Shown piece by piece: positions 1 to 10,159 of a stretch of DNA of 64,000 bases. Below the pieces are notes generated by a model. The model saw nothing but the letters and a program-made list of their open reading frames with translations, was not told where the DNA came from and ran no database searches. Origin of the DNA: Porphyridium purpureum (Eukaryota > Rhodophyta > Bangiophyceae > Porphyridiales > Porphyridiaceae); NCBI GenBank assembly GCA_008690995.1, contig VRMN01000002.1, forward strand, positions 1,488,001-1,552,000, in the 5' to 3' direction. Each line of letters begins with the position of its first letter. Position 1 is the first letter of the stretch. A program made the position numbers and the translations under genes.

Positions 1-426
1 AACGAAGACGAACTGGCTGCAGTACTAGCGCATGAGATCGGGCATGCACGTCAAAGACATGGCGCGGAGAAAATGGGCACAGTGCAAATCCTCTTAATTG
101 TGCAGCTCTTCCTATGGGCCGTTCTTGACCTCCGTTTCATTACGGACCCGTTGATCCATTTCATCGGCACGCTTCCCTTTTCGCGCAAATTGGAAAACGA
201 GGCAGACTATGTGGGCCTCATTTTGATGACGGAGGCTTGTTACGACCCGCACGCCTCGCCAGATGTTTTTCGGAAGATGGGAGAATATTCTCGCAAGCGT
301 GGCCAGGCACCACCCGAGTACTTGTCTTCGCATCCCAGCGACGCGTCCCGAGTCAAGCGCATTGAAGCTGATATTCCAGAAGTCCAAGCAAAGTACGGCG
401 CAAGTTGTCCCATTCGGTACTATTGA
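1..426 (+). CDS. OMA1: OMA1-like mitochondrial M48 metallopeptidase, 3' part
   Basis: The frame is open from the first base, so the gene begins outside the window; only the last 141 codons are here. The zinc-binding HEIGH motif is encoded at 31-45 and the third zinc ligand lies in ENEAD, encoded at 196-207. Between them is a hydrophobic stretch, and a SHPSDASRVKRIE segment follows, as in M48 peptidases of the OMA1/YcaL type. OMA1 is a stress-activated protease of the mitochondrial inner membrane that cuts OPA1-like dynamins and unneeded membrane proteins. The whole catalytic signature is intact. A bacterial-type M48 peptidase placed in another organelle is the main alternative, because the N-terminus that would show targeting is missing. 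Confidence 0.85.
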   Translation, partial: NEDELAAVLAHEIGHARQRHGAEKMGTVQILLIVQLFLWAVLDLRFITDPLIHFIGTLPFSRKLENEADYVGLILMTEACYDPHASPDVFRKMGEYSRKRGQAPPEYLSSHPSDASRVKRIEADIPEVQAKYGASCPIRYY

Positions 427-710
427 TTGAAGTCGTCCCGTGCGACAGCAACTGGACGTCGTACGCATGTGCATCAGATGCAGGATGTGCAACGAGCCTC
501 GTAAAATGTGCTGTGATTGCGGTTTCAGCTCGCGTGTATTCTGCGCAGGTGCTCGGAAACTACCACGGACAGCGACTGACGGCTCATGTTTGATGCTTTC
601 TTTGGAAGCACAATCAAATCAGTGGGTTGCTCGCAACATGGCTCGGATGCTGGTGTTAAAGTTTGACCAGTACAGTATCACATGACGATATGCATGTTTG
701 TCGGTCAGAC

Positions 711-3700
711 TTATTTCTTCGGTTTTGTCCGCCGGGAAAGTCGCCAGTCATTCTGGTTCTGTGCCTTATGGTCGAACAAGGGCTCAATGCGTTCTTTCCG
801 TTTCCTGCGGGTGATTTGGTTGGGATCAGCAAGCTTGAAAAAACGCGGAGCCAGATCGCGCAACCACGAGCTGTCGATCACCATTGCTTCACGCATGTAC
901 TCCTTAGTGGTCTGGATAAGTTCGTGATAGATGAGCCACTCTGGCTGCAAGTGGAACAGAGACGATGCTGGATGGACATACACAATTTGGTTTTCAACCA
1001 GCGTTCGGTAGCCTTCCTGCGGGTCTTTCTTGGCTGCGTGCAGGAAGTATCCCGCCACAATGGCTTTCCGGAGCACTACGTAATTCTTACGGCAGCTGAC
1101 AAGGTCGAGTTTGTACCGGTCCATGATCGTGACTAGCTGCTTGCGAATCTCTTCCGCGCGGCGCAGCGCTCGCTGCTGAATAAAATTTTCGTGACACCAT
1201 GCATTCGACATGTGGCTTGCCTTCCATGCGTCCCATACTGCAAGCAGTGTAATGTGGTCGCCCTCGGGCTGATGAAAACGAGCTTTGCGCTGGTCAGCTT
1301 GTGCCTGCTTTTCTTTCGGTCGATAGAACACACTGTCCACGCTGACCATGGCCACGATCGTAAGCGCCTCCTCGCTGCATCCTAGGTCGACACTGGCTAG
1401 CACCAGCTTTGACAGCATGGGCTCCAGCGGAAACTCTGCCATCTTGCGCCCCAACCTGGTGAGTAAGCCCTCATCATCCAGCGCGCCGAGGTAGTACAAA
1501 GTCTCGAGCGCCGAAATTAAATGCTGTGTTGGCGGCGGATCCATAAAGTCGAAACGTAGTAGATCATTGATACCTAACGCCTTCAGCATAAGGACCACAT
1601 TCGACAAGTTTGACCGTTGTAGTTCAGGTACATTCGTAGGCAGCAACTCGTTTGTAAACGCACTTTCGGTGTAGAGCCTGAAGCATTTCCCGGGGCCTGT
1701 TCGGCCCGCTCGCCCGGCGCGCTGCCGCGCAGACGCCTGCGAGATCGGCGCAACAATCAACGAATCCATACCGAGTCTCGGATTGTACACTTTTTGCTTA
1801 GCGAAGCCCGGATCGACGACGTAGGAAATGCCATCAATGGTGAGAGATGCCTCGGCAATGTTTGTCGCAATCACACACTTGCGCGTGCCACGCGGAGCCG
1901 GCTCAAAAATGCGTGTCTGCATTTCGCTGGGCAGTGCGGAGTAGACTGGCAGAATCAACAATGGTGGAATCTTTGCAGAGTTCTTGCCAAGCGACTTGCA
2001 CCGTTCAAAAAGTATCGAGGCCGCGGTGTCGATCTCTTCCTGACCCGTCAAAAACAGCAGGATGTCACCTGGTCCCTCCAGTAAGTGAATCTGCATCACC
2101 GTCAGCAACGCGGCATCCAAGTAGTCGCTCTCCGGCTCTCTCGAGTAGAGCACTTCGACTGGAAACGCCCGACCTGGAATCGTGAAAATCGGACAGCTGA
2201 AAAAGTACTGGGAAAACTTCTCCGCGTCCAGCGTCGCCGACGTGACAATGAGCTTAAAATCGTGCGGACTGCGTCTCTGAACACAGCCTTTCAAAAGACC
2301 AAACAATACGTCAGTCGAAATGGTACGCTCATGAGCTTCATCAAGCATAATGACTGAGTACTGCCTTAAATCGCTGTCGATCAATGCTTCGCGTAGGAGC
2401 ATGCCATCGGTCATGTACTTAATTTCTGTTTCCGGGGACGTGCAGTCGTCAAAGCGAATCGAGTAGCCAACAAGCGTGCCAAGCTGACAGCCCCGTTCTT
2501 CAGCAACACGTGCTGCAACAGACATGGCTGCCACGCGGCGAGGCTGCGTGCATCCTATGCGCCGCCCATTTTTGGAGTATCCAGCTTCGTACAGGTACTG
2601 CGTCATTTGGGTCGTTTTCCCGGACCCGGTCTCCCCGATGACAATCAAAAGCTGATTATCGTTGACCGCATCCAGCAGAGGCTCTCGCAATTGGTAGATG
2701 GGAAGTGATTCACGCTGCTCCCTCATCGTGGCATTCTCAGGCCGCTTGTACCCGAAACTCGGGGCAGAGCCCATCGCCTGTCGCTTCCACTCGGGGATTT
2801 CTTGGATTTGAGAACCAACGGCCGGTGCTAGCATACTACCTGTTGAAGCGGCCTGCAGAGCAAGTGGGTCTTCCCATCTCAACTGAAGTTCATCTGTCGA
2901 GGCAGCTGCCGTCATATCGGCATTTTGCTGCTGATTGCGCATATCTCGGCGTTCTTTAGCGAGTGCGCCCTGCACTGTGGCCGCAAGCTGCATAAATCCA
3001 TCCGGGTTCCTTACAATGCGGACGGGCGACAGTGGTTGCTGGCGAGCAATTGCCGACGAGCCATGTCCCGCCAGAAATACGGGCAACGTGTCGTTAATTT
3101 CGATTTCGACCTCTTCCTCAGGCTCCGAGATATCCGAGTTTATGGCACCACCCTCTGCCGCACCGATTGCTGATTCGTTCTGTGCGGATCCTACTTTTAC
3201 TCCCGCATTCGCGAGCTGCGTCAGTTCCCAATGCTCCTGATCTGGTCGCACAATGCGCGAACGTCCAGACGCTGCTTCCGACCGTCCTCGGAAAGTATTC
3301 CCATACTCGTCTGAGTGGACCGGTTCACCGGCCTCAGCCGCAGCGGCCAGAATGTTCAAGTCTGTTCCGGTGCTTTGGTCCACCTCGCGCATCGACAAAG
3401 CGACTCGGTCGCCCTGGATCGCCAGAACCTTTACAAAAACAAGATCTCCGCGCTGCAAAACCTCAGAGGGATGTGCCATATTTGCCCCAGCACGAATTTG
3501 ACTGATATGGACCAGGCCTTCTTTGCGACGTCGGTCGAGTGGTCCACGGGTCGACCGATACTCAAACGTGACAAAAGCTCCAAAGTCTTTCAGCGTCTGT
3601 ACCGTGCCCCGGAAAATCGTGCCGACGCGCAGTTCATCTGCAGCAGACAGTGTTAACGCTGAAGGAGCTCTCGCTGCGCCTCTCCCATGCGCCGCGTGAT

Positions 3701-4178
3701 TAGTAAAGGCGAGGTGCTCTTGTCTGGATTGCACAAGCAGCTGCTCACGATCAATTCCGGACCCAAGAAACCCGCCTTGCGGAATTTCGCGCTCTCTGCC
3801 ATCTTCCAGAGAGCCTATGGGATCCAGTGAATGTCCAGCTCGACTCGTTCGGGCCGCGCGCAACTGGAGTTTTCTGTTGACGCTTTGTACAGCAGCTTCA
3901 AGGGATGGTGCGGATACTTCAAACGACTGCAGCACAGACACCACGGCACTGAATAGAGCTTCTGGCACAGCAGACGGGGGAGCAATGCCTGACTCAGCCA
4001 GCATTCCGCGCACGGCCTCTTTGAACACCCGTTCGTCCAGCTTGCTTTCCAGCGCAACACACGTTAGCATCTCCGCCAGCGCCTTATCGCTCACCCCCAG
4101 GTGTTTCCGCACTTCAGCCGCCACGCTGCTCAAGCGGCTGATGTTCCACAGCTGTCGTAGCACATCGTCAGGCGGCAT
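711..4178 (-). CDS. DHX8: DEAH-box pre-mRNA splicing helicase DHX8/Prp22
   Basis: This 1155-residue protein has the full architecture of DHX8/Prp22, the ATPase that proofreads exon ligation and releases spliced mRNA. An N-terminal helical domain resembles that of human DHX8 ([11 protein letters not shown]). An S1 RNA-binding domain follows at about residues 180-265. The helicase core starts near 490, with GETGSGKT (about 515), LDEAHE (about 611), a SAT motif and QRAGRAGR, and is followed by winged-helix, ratchet and OB-fold regions. Length is close to the human 1220. The frame extends upstream to 4223, but that codon is GTG; the first ATG is at 4178. It is divergent from the gene starting at 4241, with only 62 bp between start codons. 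A helicase of this kind implies a working spliceosome although most local genes lack introns. Confidence 0.95.
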   Translation of the reverse strand: MPPDDVLRQLWNISRLSSVAAEVRKHLGVSDKALAEMLTCVALESKLDERVFKEAVRGMLAESGIAPPSAVPEALFSAVVSVLQSFEVSAPSLEAAVQSVNRKLQLRAARTSRAGHSLDPIGSLEDGREREIPQGGFLGSGIDREQLLVQSRQEHLAFTNHAAHGRGAARAPSALTLSAADELRVGTIFRGTVQTLKDFGAFVTFEYRSTRGPLDRRRKEGLVHISQIRAGANMAHPSEVLQRGDLVFVKVLAIQGDRVALSMREVDQSTGTDLNILAAAAEAGEPVHSDEYGNTFRGRSEAASGRSRIVRPDQEHWELTQLANAGVKVGSAQNESAIGAAEGGAINSDISEPEEEVEIEINDTLPVFLAGHGSSAIARQQPLSPVRIVRNPDGFMQLAATVQGALAKERRDMRNQQQNADMTAAASTDELQLRWEDPLALQAASTGSMLAPAVGSQIQEIPEWKRQAMGSAPSFGYKRPENATMREQRESLPIYQLREPLLDAVNDNQLLIVIGETGSGKTTQMTQYLYEAGYSKNGRRIGCTQPRRVAAMSVAARVAEERGCQLGTLVGYSIRFDDCTSPETEIKYMTDGMLLREALIDSDLRQYSVIMLDEAHERTISTDVLFGLLKGCVQRRSPHDFKLIVTSATLDAEKFSQYFFSCPIFTIPGRAFPVEVLYSREPESDYLDAALLTVMQIHLLEGPGDILLFLTGQEEIDTAASILFERCKSLGKNSAKIPPLLILPVYSALPSEMQTRIFEPAPRGTRKCVIATNIAEASLTIDGISYVVDPGFAKQKVYNPRLGMDSLIVAPISQASARQRAGRAGRTGPGKCFRLYTESAFTNELLPTNVPELQRSNLSNVVLMLKALGINDLLRFDFMDPPPTQHLISALETLYYLGALDDEGLLTRLGRKMAEFPLEPMLSKLVLASVDLGCSEEALTIVAMVSVDSVFYRPKEKQAQADQRKARFHQPEGDHITLLAVWDAWKASHMSNAWCHENFIQQRALRRAEEIRKQLVTIMDRYKLDLVSCRKNYVVLRKAIVAGYFLHAAKKDPQEGYRTLVENQIVYVHPASSLFHLQPEWLIYHELIQTTKEYMREAMVIDSSWLRDLAPRFFKLADPNQITRRKRKERIEPLFDHKAQNQNDWRLSRRTKPKK

Positions 4179-4240
4179 CTTCCGAGGCAACGAAGGGATT
4201 GCACAAGCGGCGGGCGACGGCACTGGCGGTCACCCTCTCC

Positions 4241-6184
4241 ATGCGCATCGACAAGCGGCGTGCATGCAGCGCCTTTGAAGCGCTCGCCAGAAAGTTTTGC
4301 ACTGGCGGGCCGTCGCGCGCTGCAGCGTTGTGCCTTGAGTCTGCCGCAGAGCATGCAGTCGACGCGGTCGATGGTGCGCGATTGTTGCGCGATGCATTGG
4401 ACGTGTACATCGCGTTAAGCAAGAAGGCGCGAGGGCTTCAGGAGGCTAAGGTCACCGTCCAGAATGCGGAGCGTGTCGCGCATGGCGTACTGAGGACCGC
4501 AGCGGCGAGTCTGACTCATGCGGTGAAGGGAGTCAGGGACCAATGCCTGGCGTTATTGCTGTATGCCGCGGCGCACTTGGTGCGAATTCAGGTTGGCAGG
4601 TATGATTTGGCTGCCGTGGCGAACACAGTGCGGATGCTGAAAAATCTGGGTGTCTGGGAATCGCACGTTTCGACCGAAAGCAAGCACCACGCCGATCACT
4701 CGACAAATGCGATCCGAACGCGTGTGCTCCAGGCCTGGTACATGGCACAAAGCGAGAAGAGCATCTTGCTTGAGCAGTTGGCGCCGGATGCCGAGCGAAA
4801 CGCTGAGAGCTGGGCAAGGGAGGCTGAGGCTTCTGCAGACCACGTGGGCGCAGCGGCATGGTTGATTACACTGGCCCAGTTTGACTTTGGCGTCTCGGGG
4901 CTTCGCGTCGACGGGCACGACCAGGCGGTCAAAAAGCAAAGGCACTGGCTGGAGCTCGCGTCACATCAACTTTCTATCAGCCGTAAAAGTGGGCAGGGCA
5001 TGTCGGTCGATCGAGCTTATGTGGAAATCATGCTGGGTGTTTTGGCGAGACTGTTTCTTGTGAACGATGGAAACACGACTTCGGCAAGTGACGCTCGAGT
5101 ACAGGGTCATATTCGCAGGCATGTGGAGAAGTGGAAGAGAGAATTGGGCCCATCTGAAGCTTCGGCCACGGTCATCCCGACCATACAGGCACTGCCGGTC
5201 GAGGAGGTGGAACGCCTCGTCGGTGTGACGCTGGGCCACGGGCTTTTGGGGCGCTCTGGCAATGATACAGAAGCGAAGCGCGACGTAGTCAAAGATCTGC
5301 AAGCTTCTCTTTCGCTGGACTCCTGTGAATCGCCTGCAGAATGGTGGTGCTACCTTGTCGCACGTCGCGAATCCGTGTGGAGCTCTGGGACTGTGTTCGC
5401 AATCTCCGTGGCGTCGACCCTGGAATTACTTGCGCGATTTCTCCTTGCAGGCTCGGACTTCAAGGGCGCGGCTATTTGCATAAGGGCTCTCAGATACATT
5501 GTTTGTACGGTCCTGTCAGATTCCTTGTCAGTGATTGGGAAGGGCTCTGATGCTATTGAGTTACGGGTCATGAATGACATGAAATCGACTCTTTCGTTCT
5601 TGTCTGCGTTGAGCTGCTGGCTTCAGGAAGACACGTCTAGTGCACAGGCTTTGTTGTCGGCATCATTTACAAAGGATGCCGAATCCCGCCGCTCTCCAGC
5701 CCTTTCGAGCTTGCTGGTCGCGTTGCGGGCCTTATTGCATCCACAGGAATCAGGCATCGAGATGGAGGCCTTGGTTGCTCCCAGCTCTGCCGCACCTTGC
5801 GTTCGTGTTTTGAGTCTCTTAGCAAGGGCCGCAGTGCTTCGTGCGCAAGGCAAGTCGCTTGAATGCAAAAAGGCGCTCTCCGAGGCATATACGTTGTGCC
5901 TGATGGATGGCACACACAAGAACGAGCACCTCAGCGTTGGAATCCTGTGTCACTTATCGCGGATTTTCCGTGAGCTCGATGGGAATTACGTTGAGTCGCG
6001 TGACATGCTTGTGATTGCGAGTGAGTACGCGAGCCCCCTGCATGACGTACGCTCACTGCTTAATATTCAACATCAACTCATCACTGTGCGTACGCGTTCG
6101 GGCAGCGGCCGCGGAGCCGAAGATCTCGCACGGCTGGACGAACTTCAACACCAGTTGGAGGCGCAGAAATGCGCCGAGCTTTGA
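4241..6184 (+). CDS. helical-repeat protein, probable cohesin loader MAU2/Scc4
   Basis: This 647-residue all-helical protein has TPR-like repeats throughout. The C-terminal part (about residues 560-620) resembles the last repeats of MAU2/Scc4, the partner of NIPBL/Scc2 that loads cohesin on chromosomes: a pattern like LxxIFxxLxGNxxESRxMLVIAxxxAS aligns with the human end, and the N-terminal repeat containing CLALLLYAAAHL fits the family. Length also fits (human about 610). No catalytic motif is visible. The frame is open upstream to a TTG at 4199; the first ATG, 4241, is chosen. Another TPR scaffold cannot be excluded from sequence reading alone. Confidence 0.55.
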   Translation: MRIDKRRACSAFEALARKFCTGGPSRAAALCLESAAEHAVDAVDGARLLRDALDVYIALSKKARGLQEAKVTVQNAERVAHGVLRTAAASLTHAVKGVRDQCLALLLYAAAHLVRIQVGRYDLAAVANTVRMLKNLGVWESHVSTESKHHADHSTNAIRTRVLQAWYMAQSEKSILLEQLAPDAERNAESWAREAEASADHVGAAAWLITLAQFDFGVSGLRVDGHDQAVKKQRHWLELASHQLSISRKSGQGMSVDRAYVEIMLGVLARLFLVNDGNTTSASDARVQGHIRRHVEKWKRELGPSEASATVIPTIQALPVEEVERLVGVTLGHGLLGRSGNDTEAKRDVVKDLQASLSLDSCESPAEWWCYLVARRESVWSSGTVFAISVASTLELLARFLLAGSDFKGAAICIRALRYIVCTVLSDSLSVIGKGSDAIELRVMNDMKSTLSFLSALSCWLQEDTSSAQALLSASFTKDAESRRSPALSSLLVALRALLHPQESGIEMEALVAPSSAAPCVRVLSLLARAAVLRAQGKSLECKKALSEAYTLCLMDGTHKNEHLSVGILCHLSRIFRELDGNYVESRDMLVIASEYASPLHDVRSLLNIQHQLITVRTRSGSGRGAEDLARLDELQHQLEAQKCAEL

Positions 6185-6595
6185 TCGTTCCGTGCCTCTC
6201 GAATTCATGCATCTCTCACGCGGCTGCTCGCGCCGACGTGTGTGTATAAGCGCTACGCTGACCGCTCGATACTCAAATTTGTCCTTGCAAATCGTGACCA
6301 ATACACCGCTGCCCCGACCGAACCGGAGCAGACCCATGCTGCTGTGACTGCCTCAGCTTGCCCATCGCATTCTTATTTTTACACGCCCGGGCCCTGCAAG
6401 CCTGCGCGTGCGTTCCCGCGGACGTGCTTGGCGTTTCCTGCAGAGAAGCTATCACGTCCTGCGGCACTGCTCTCGAGCCGCGCAGCCACGCACCAGCCAC
6501 GCGCAGGCCAGCAGCGCCACTCCATCCAGCTGTCCCATCTGCTCCAGCTCGCGAGGTGTCCAGTGTGTCCATGTCCACGCTGTACCCTCTTCACG

Positions 6596-6622
6596 TAGGG
6601 TTTCTAGGGTACTTTAGGGTTT
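6596..6622 (+). promoter_or_regulatory. two TAGGGTTT telo-box-like motifs
   Basis: TAGGGTTT occurs at 6596-6603 and 6615-6622, with a partial TAGGGTA between them at 6605. The cluster lies about 160-190 bp before the first usable ATG of the App1-like gene, inside a 597-bp gene-free spacer (6185-6781) that otherwise shows nothing recognisable. The same octamer recurs in three other spacers of the window. In plants the reverse complement, AAACCCTA, is the telo-box of promoters of growth and ribosomal genes; a similar role here is inference. Confidence 0.45.
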
Positions 6623-6781
6623 CCGTGCCGTGCGTTCCAAGCGATCGCGGTTTTTCGTATGTAAGAACTGAAAGATTCGATGTGCGAGAGCTGCGAAGAA
6701 GCATGTTGCATTTTGATAGTAAATCTGCGCGCAAAATGAAGACGCGGAGATGTGGCAGGCGCGGGAAGGGGGCGAAAGCGC

Positions 6782-8614
6782 ATGCGCGACTCAGACACAT
6801 GTCGGCGCGTGGCATGTGATGCCAAGGGACAGCGCTGCCGAGCACAGGGGGGAACGGGCGACGCGAGCGTGCGCGCAACAACGCAGGGCACGCGTGGATG
6901 CGGTCGTGTGCGCGCAGCGGGAATGGCCGGAGTCAGAATGCGGAGAGGAAGGTCAGTTCGCTCGTGCGGGCACCTGCGCGCAGGGTGTGAGGAGCAAGTC
7001 GCGTTTGTGATGGGCGCGAGCGCGCCTCCGCTGCGCTCGTCTGCGGTTGATATGGCGAGTAGAAGTGCGCAGAGCAGGCGGCACGCGAGCCGCGCGTCCG
7101 TGGCGGCGGCGGCGTGCGCAGGGAACAAGATGGCGCTGCTGTCGCGGCGTGGCGTGCTTTTGGAAGCGACCAGCGCGCCGTCTGCGTTTGGCGTCGCGCT
7201 GCGCCTGCCTTGGTTTCCCCGCGCGCTCCGTTCGGTCATGGAGGTGCGCAGCTGGCCTGGTGGAACAGCATATTTGCGGCAAGCATCGACAACCGTAATA
7301 GTCATGAGGCATGAAAGACCGCGCGAGCGGGGTCCGGCGCAGTGCTTTGTGTCACGGCCTGTCGTCCTGCCGCCAAAGCACGCTGTGCATCCATTTCCGC
7401 GATATTTTCTCAGAAAGTCCCACACTCGCGTGCTCTGTCAAAGCGTGTCCTCAGAACCAGGACCATCTGCTGCACCTGTGGATCCGTCGCCTCGCGAGTT
7501 GATGCAGGTCATAACAGACATCGATGATACCGTCAAGTGCTCGGGCGGCGTGAGGATAGGCGGAGTTCCGCTGGGAGGTATAGACAAGCGTTACTTGCGG
7601 GGCCAGTTTTACCCAGCGGTGTTCCAATTCGCACTCGAGCTCGCCGCAGCGAGTTTCGAGCATTCGCCCCGCAAAAAGGAAAAGGTCAAGATGTCGACGA
7701 TCTTTCAAAGCACCCGAGGTTGGCTGCGCGGCTCGGTGGAAAGGCTGCGCGGTCGTGGTCTTGACTTGATGCCACGGGACTTGGGCGTCACGACAAACTC
7801 ACCGTTGAGAGTCGCCGTGCTCACGGCGCGCGCACGCGAGCTCAAGTTTGCGCTCAAAATTCGAAAGAATAGCGCACTTGGACGGGGCTTCCGCGAGGCT
7901 GGAAGGCGTGCTGGGTTTTCCGAGTGGGGCCTGGGGCCGATTCTGTACGGTTCGCTCGCCGAATGGGTGCATCATGAGCGCAAGGGGCTGCGAAAATTTG
8001 AAAACTTCGAGCGTCTGTTGCGCGCCCAGCAACACACAATGTCGCTGGCTTCCAAGGACACCAACTTGAGTATTTCGTACGTGTACATTGGAGATACGGG
8101 TGAAATGGACTTTGAGGCTGGCGAGTTGATGGCGAAAAAGTATCCGCAGCTCATCAAGGCCTTGTTCATGCATGTCGTGCAGTGCTGTGATGAAGAGGAT
8201 GTGTCTATGTACAAGGATCACGAAATCAATGGCGTGCCGGTGTACTATTTTCGCACCTATGTGGGCGCAGCGACCAAGGCATTTCAGCATGGCCTAATCA
8301 CGGCACCGGGGCTGCGACGCATCATGGAAGTGGCTATGCAAGACGCGCGCCAGCTCACGCTCGCGGCATTGGAACATGGTGCGAACAACGAGCCGGAGCC
8401 GATTCTTGCGTCCGGCAACGTCGTCGTCGACGAACTGTACGGTAGTCTCAAATATGAGGCTCCGCGCGTTCCACCCGAAATGATCACACTGCGTCTCAGC
8501 GAGCTCGAAAGGGACTATGCGACCGCCTCGGATCTACTGTATTCCATGACAGAAAACAGCAAGCACGTGACGACGCACCGCAACCATCACGCAAAGTTCC
8601 CGTGGGATAGCTAG
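6782..8614 (+). CDS. App1-like phosphatidate phosphatase domain protein (DUF2183)
   Basis: The C-terminal 370 residues form a DUF2183/App1 phosphatase domain of the HAD type. The nucleophile motif DIDDT is at residues 246-250, and a later YIGDTGEMDFE segment is typical of the acidic metal-binding motif. Yeast App1 converts phosphatidate to diacylglycerol near actin patches; homologues are common in algae. The first 200 residues are arginine- and alanine-rich and may be a targeting region. A reading frame runs upstream to a GTG at 6752, which is not a normal eukaryotic start. The first ATG is 6782; in-frame ATGs at 6923, 7010 and 7052 are also possible starts, and 7010 gives a cleaner transit-like N-terminus. 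Two TAGGGTTT motifs lie upstream. Confidence 0.8.
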   Translation: MRDSDTCRRVACDAKGQRCRAQGGTGDASVRATTQGTRGCGRVRAAGMAGVRMRRGRSVRSCGHLRAGCEEQVAFVMGASAPPLRSSAVDMASRSAQSRRHASRASVAAAACAGNKMALLSRRGVLLEATSAPSAFGVALRLPWFPRALRSVMEVRSWPGGTAYLRQASTTVIVMRHERPRERGPAQCFVSRPVVLPPKHAVHPFPRYFLRKSHTRVLCQSVSSEPGPSAAPVDPSPRELMQVITDIDDTVKCSGGVRIGGVPLGGIDKRYLRGQFYPAVFQFALELAAASFEHSPRKKEKVKMSTIFQSTRGWLRGSVERLRGRGLDLMPRDLGVTTNSPLRVAVLTARARELKFALKIRKNSALGRGFREAGRRAGFSEWGLGPILYGSLAEWVHHERKGLRKFENFERLLRAQQHTMSLASKDTNLSISYVYIGDTGEMDFEAGELMAKKYPQLIKALFMHVVQCCDEEDVSMYKDHEINGVPVYYFRTYVGAATKAFQHGLITAPGLRRIMEVAMQDARQLTLAALEHGANNEPEPILASGNVVVDELYGSLKYEAPRVPPEMITLRLSELERDYATASDLLYSMTENSKHVTTHRNHHAKFPWDS

Positions 8615-8779
8615 ATGCAAAACAAAACAAAAAGTGCGCTTTGGTACAGAAGGTACTGTCATTTCATCCAGACAATCGGCACCTTGAAGGCTACTGCTTA
8701 TGACACTTTTGTCCGGAGCTGGTCTTTTGCGGACGTTGACCTAGTCCAAAGCGATCGCGTACGGTCTACTTGAATCATA

Positions 8780-9094
8780 TCACAAGTCGTCATCGTCTGC
8801 TCCCAAATCGTCAACCGAAGCTCGCAATATGATTCCGCGCTTTGGCGAGCACAAACTTGGCGTGGTTTCAATGACTGCGCTCGAAATGGACGACACGCGT
8901 CTGTCTCCCGCCAGTGAAACAAACGTGCGCGCGAACACGGGCTTGTTCGTCACGTTCACCCCTGCGGTCAAACGCGTCATTGGATGGCGAGATCCAACAG
9001 ATGCGGCCGATCTGGACGCCACTGCGCGCATAGGATTTGCACATAGCATCTGCACTTTGCGCGCAGCGGATCGCAGGGCCGCAGTGCGAGTCAT
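8780..9094 (-). CDS. short frame resembling the peroxiredoxin-thioredoxin leader, copy A
   Basis: This ATG-started frame of 104 residues lies opposite to, and about 1.1 kb from, the peroxiredoxin-thioredoxin gene. It resembles that protein's first 112 residues over its whole length: an LRxxAR...ML start, an Arg/Ala-rich middle, a segment with AGVNV...ARTF against AVAVN...ARAF, and an acidic end, GADDDDL, against GTDDDDW. It then stops exactly where the peroxiredoxin domain would begin. No peroxiredoxin sequence follows. It may be a decayed partial duplicate, a small targeted protein, or a first exon whose partner is not seen. Similarity was judged by eye at the protein level. Confidence 0.4.
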   Translation of the reverse strand: MTRTAALRSAARKVQMLCANPMRAVASRSAASVGSRHPMTRLTAGVNVTNKPVFARTFVSLAGDRRVSSISSAVIETTPSLCSPKRGIILRASVDDLGADDDDL

Positions 9095-9260
9095 CTTCTC
9101 TCCGTTTCGTTGGACAAACCTGCCTGTCTAGAAAGTAGTTTTGGTGTCAAGTTTACCAAGCTTACCGCAGAGCTCTCAAGCGTTCGTTGCATGCGGGCCT
9201 TCAAGTCAATTTGACGCCACCGTCAAAAAATAGTGGTGCGGCGTAAAGGCTCCACGCAGT

Positions 9261-9587
9261 ATGATGTCTTGCTGGGGAATGGTGAGATCGTCAGCTCGTG
9301 GTGCGCACAGGCTACGCGCGGCATTACGTCTCACAGGTTCCAGTTCTGCAGGAATCCGTCTGGGATCCGGCGCTCGGTATGGCGCTGGGCCGCAGTTGAC
9401 ACGTTGGGCAGTAGCAGTAACTTTGACGCAGTCCGTGTATGCTGGGGCGTTTTCGTCGACTCTGCATGACAAGATACCATCCGCCATGGATATGTGCATG
9501 GCGAATGTGCCGGCCGTCGGATGCGCGCGTGGAATAGTGACAGGAAGCGAACTAGAAGTGGAAGACGACCAAATTTGCGATCTCTAG
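9261..9587 (+). CDS. short frame resembling the peroxiredoxin-thioredoxin leader, copy B
   Basis: This ATG-started frame of 108 residues lies about 570 bp upstream of, and on the same strand as, the peroxiredoxin-thioredoxin gene. Its first 70 residues match that gene's leader well: SARGA, then AGIR, then GAGPQLTRWAVAV against GAGSQRLMRWAVAV, then GAFSST against RAFGSS. The remaining part is weaker and ends in an acidic EVEDDQ segment before the stop, so it also lacks any peroxiredoxin domain. It is either a partial tandem duplicate or a small organelle-targeted protein. A 97-codon frame lies on the opposite strand (9206-9499), but only the plus frame shows the similarity. Confidence 0.45.
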   Translation: MMSCWGMVRSSARGAHRLRAALRLTGSSSAGIRLGSGARYGAGPQLTRWAVAVTLTQSVYAGAFSSTLHDKIPSAMDMCMANVPAVGCARGIVTGSELEVEDDQICDL

Positions 9588-10159
9588 CAACGGCTCTGGC
9601 TCGTCCTGTGTGGTAGCTTGCAATTTACCGGATGACCGGGTAAGCGGTAGCCGCGCGACACGGGCCAGAGTCGAGGAACGATCAATTCCAATTTTCCAGA
9701 GATAGATCGACATGTATTGTCTCCATACTTTCGCAGTGCACGTTGACGTGATGACTACTCTTCGCGACGGGGCCGCGTAGAGTGCTCGGCAGCTACCGCG
9801 ATGCTCGTCATTATCGTGCTGGACGGATCAGCTGATTGGTAGATATGGATAGCTCTAGCCAGCAATGCCTCGCGGCAAGATTAAGAAAGACAAACCTTGT
9901 GCGCATCAATCTAACGCTAATACTGCTCTTCAAGGCGTCTACGCTTTGCCTTCTCGGGCAGACACCTCCACGCCAAGCCCTGACGTAGACCCCAGATACA
10001 ATGGTGCGAAACCTTCTCGAGCTCGTCGTCGTCCACGTTGGAAGTTAAATGTCGGTTCCAAGAGAGATCGAGAGGATTTGGAATCGTTGTGTTTGGCGCA
10101 GTTGTTTCGCGATCTGACGTGAAGCGCGAGCAACAGAATCAGGCTAGCATAACCACAGC
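9588..10159. other. spacer with no recognised gene
   Basis: Between the short leader-like frame and the fusion gene I see no domain or RNA. An 85-codon ATG frame at 9865-10122 is very basic and polar, matches nothing I know, and ends 37 bp before the fusion's ATG. It would act as an upstream frame if it lies in the same transcript. Confidence 0.4.

Noticed and set aside
6604-7425. 273-codon minus-strand frame opposite the App1-like gene
   Set aside because: Arg/Ala/Pro-rich composition typical of the antisense of GC-rich code; no family resemblance, while the opposite strand has a clear domain further on.
9865-10122. 85-codon basic frame just before the fusion gene
   Set aside because: No similarity to anything known and no resemblance to the leader copies; kept only as a note in the spacer entry.
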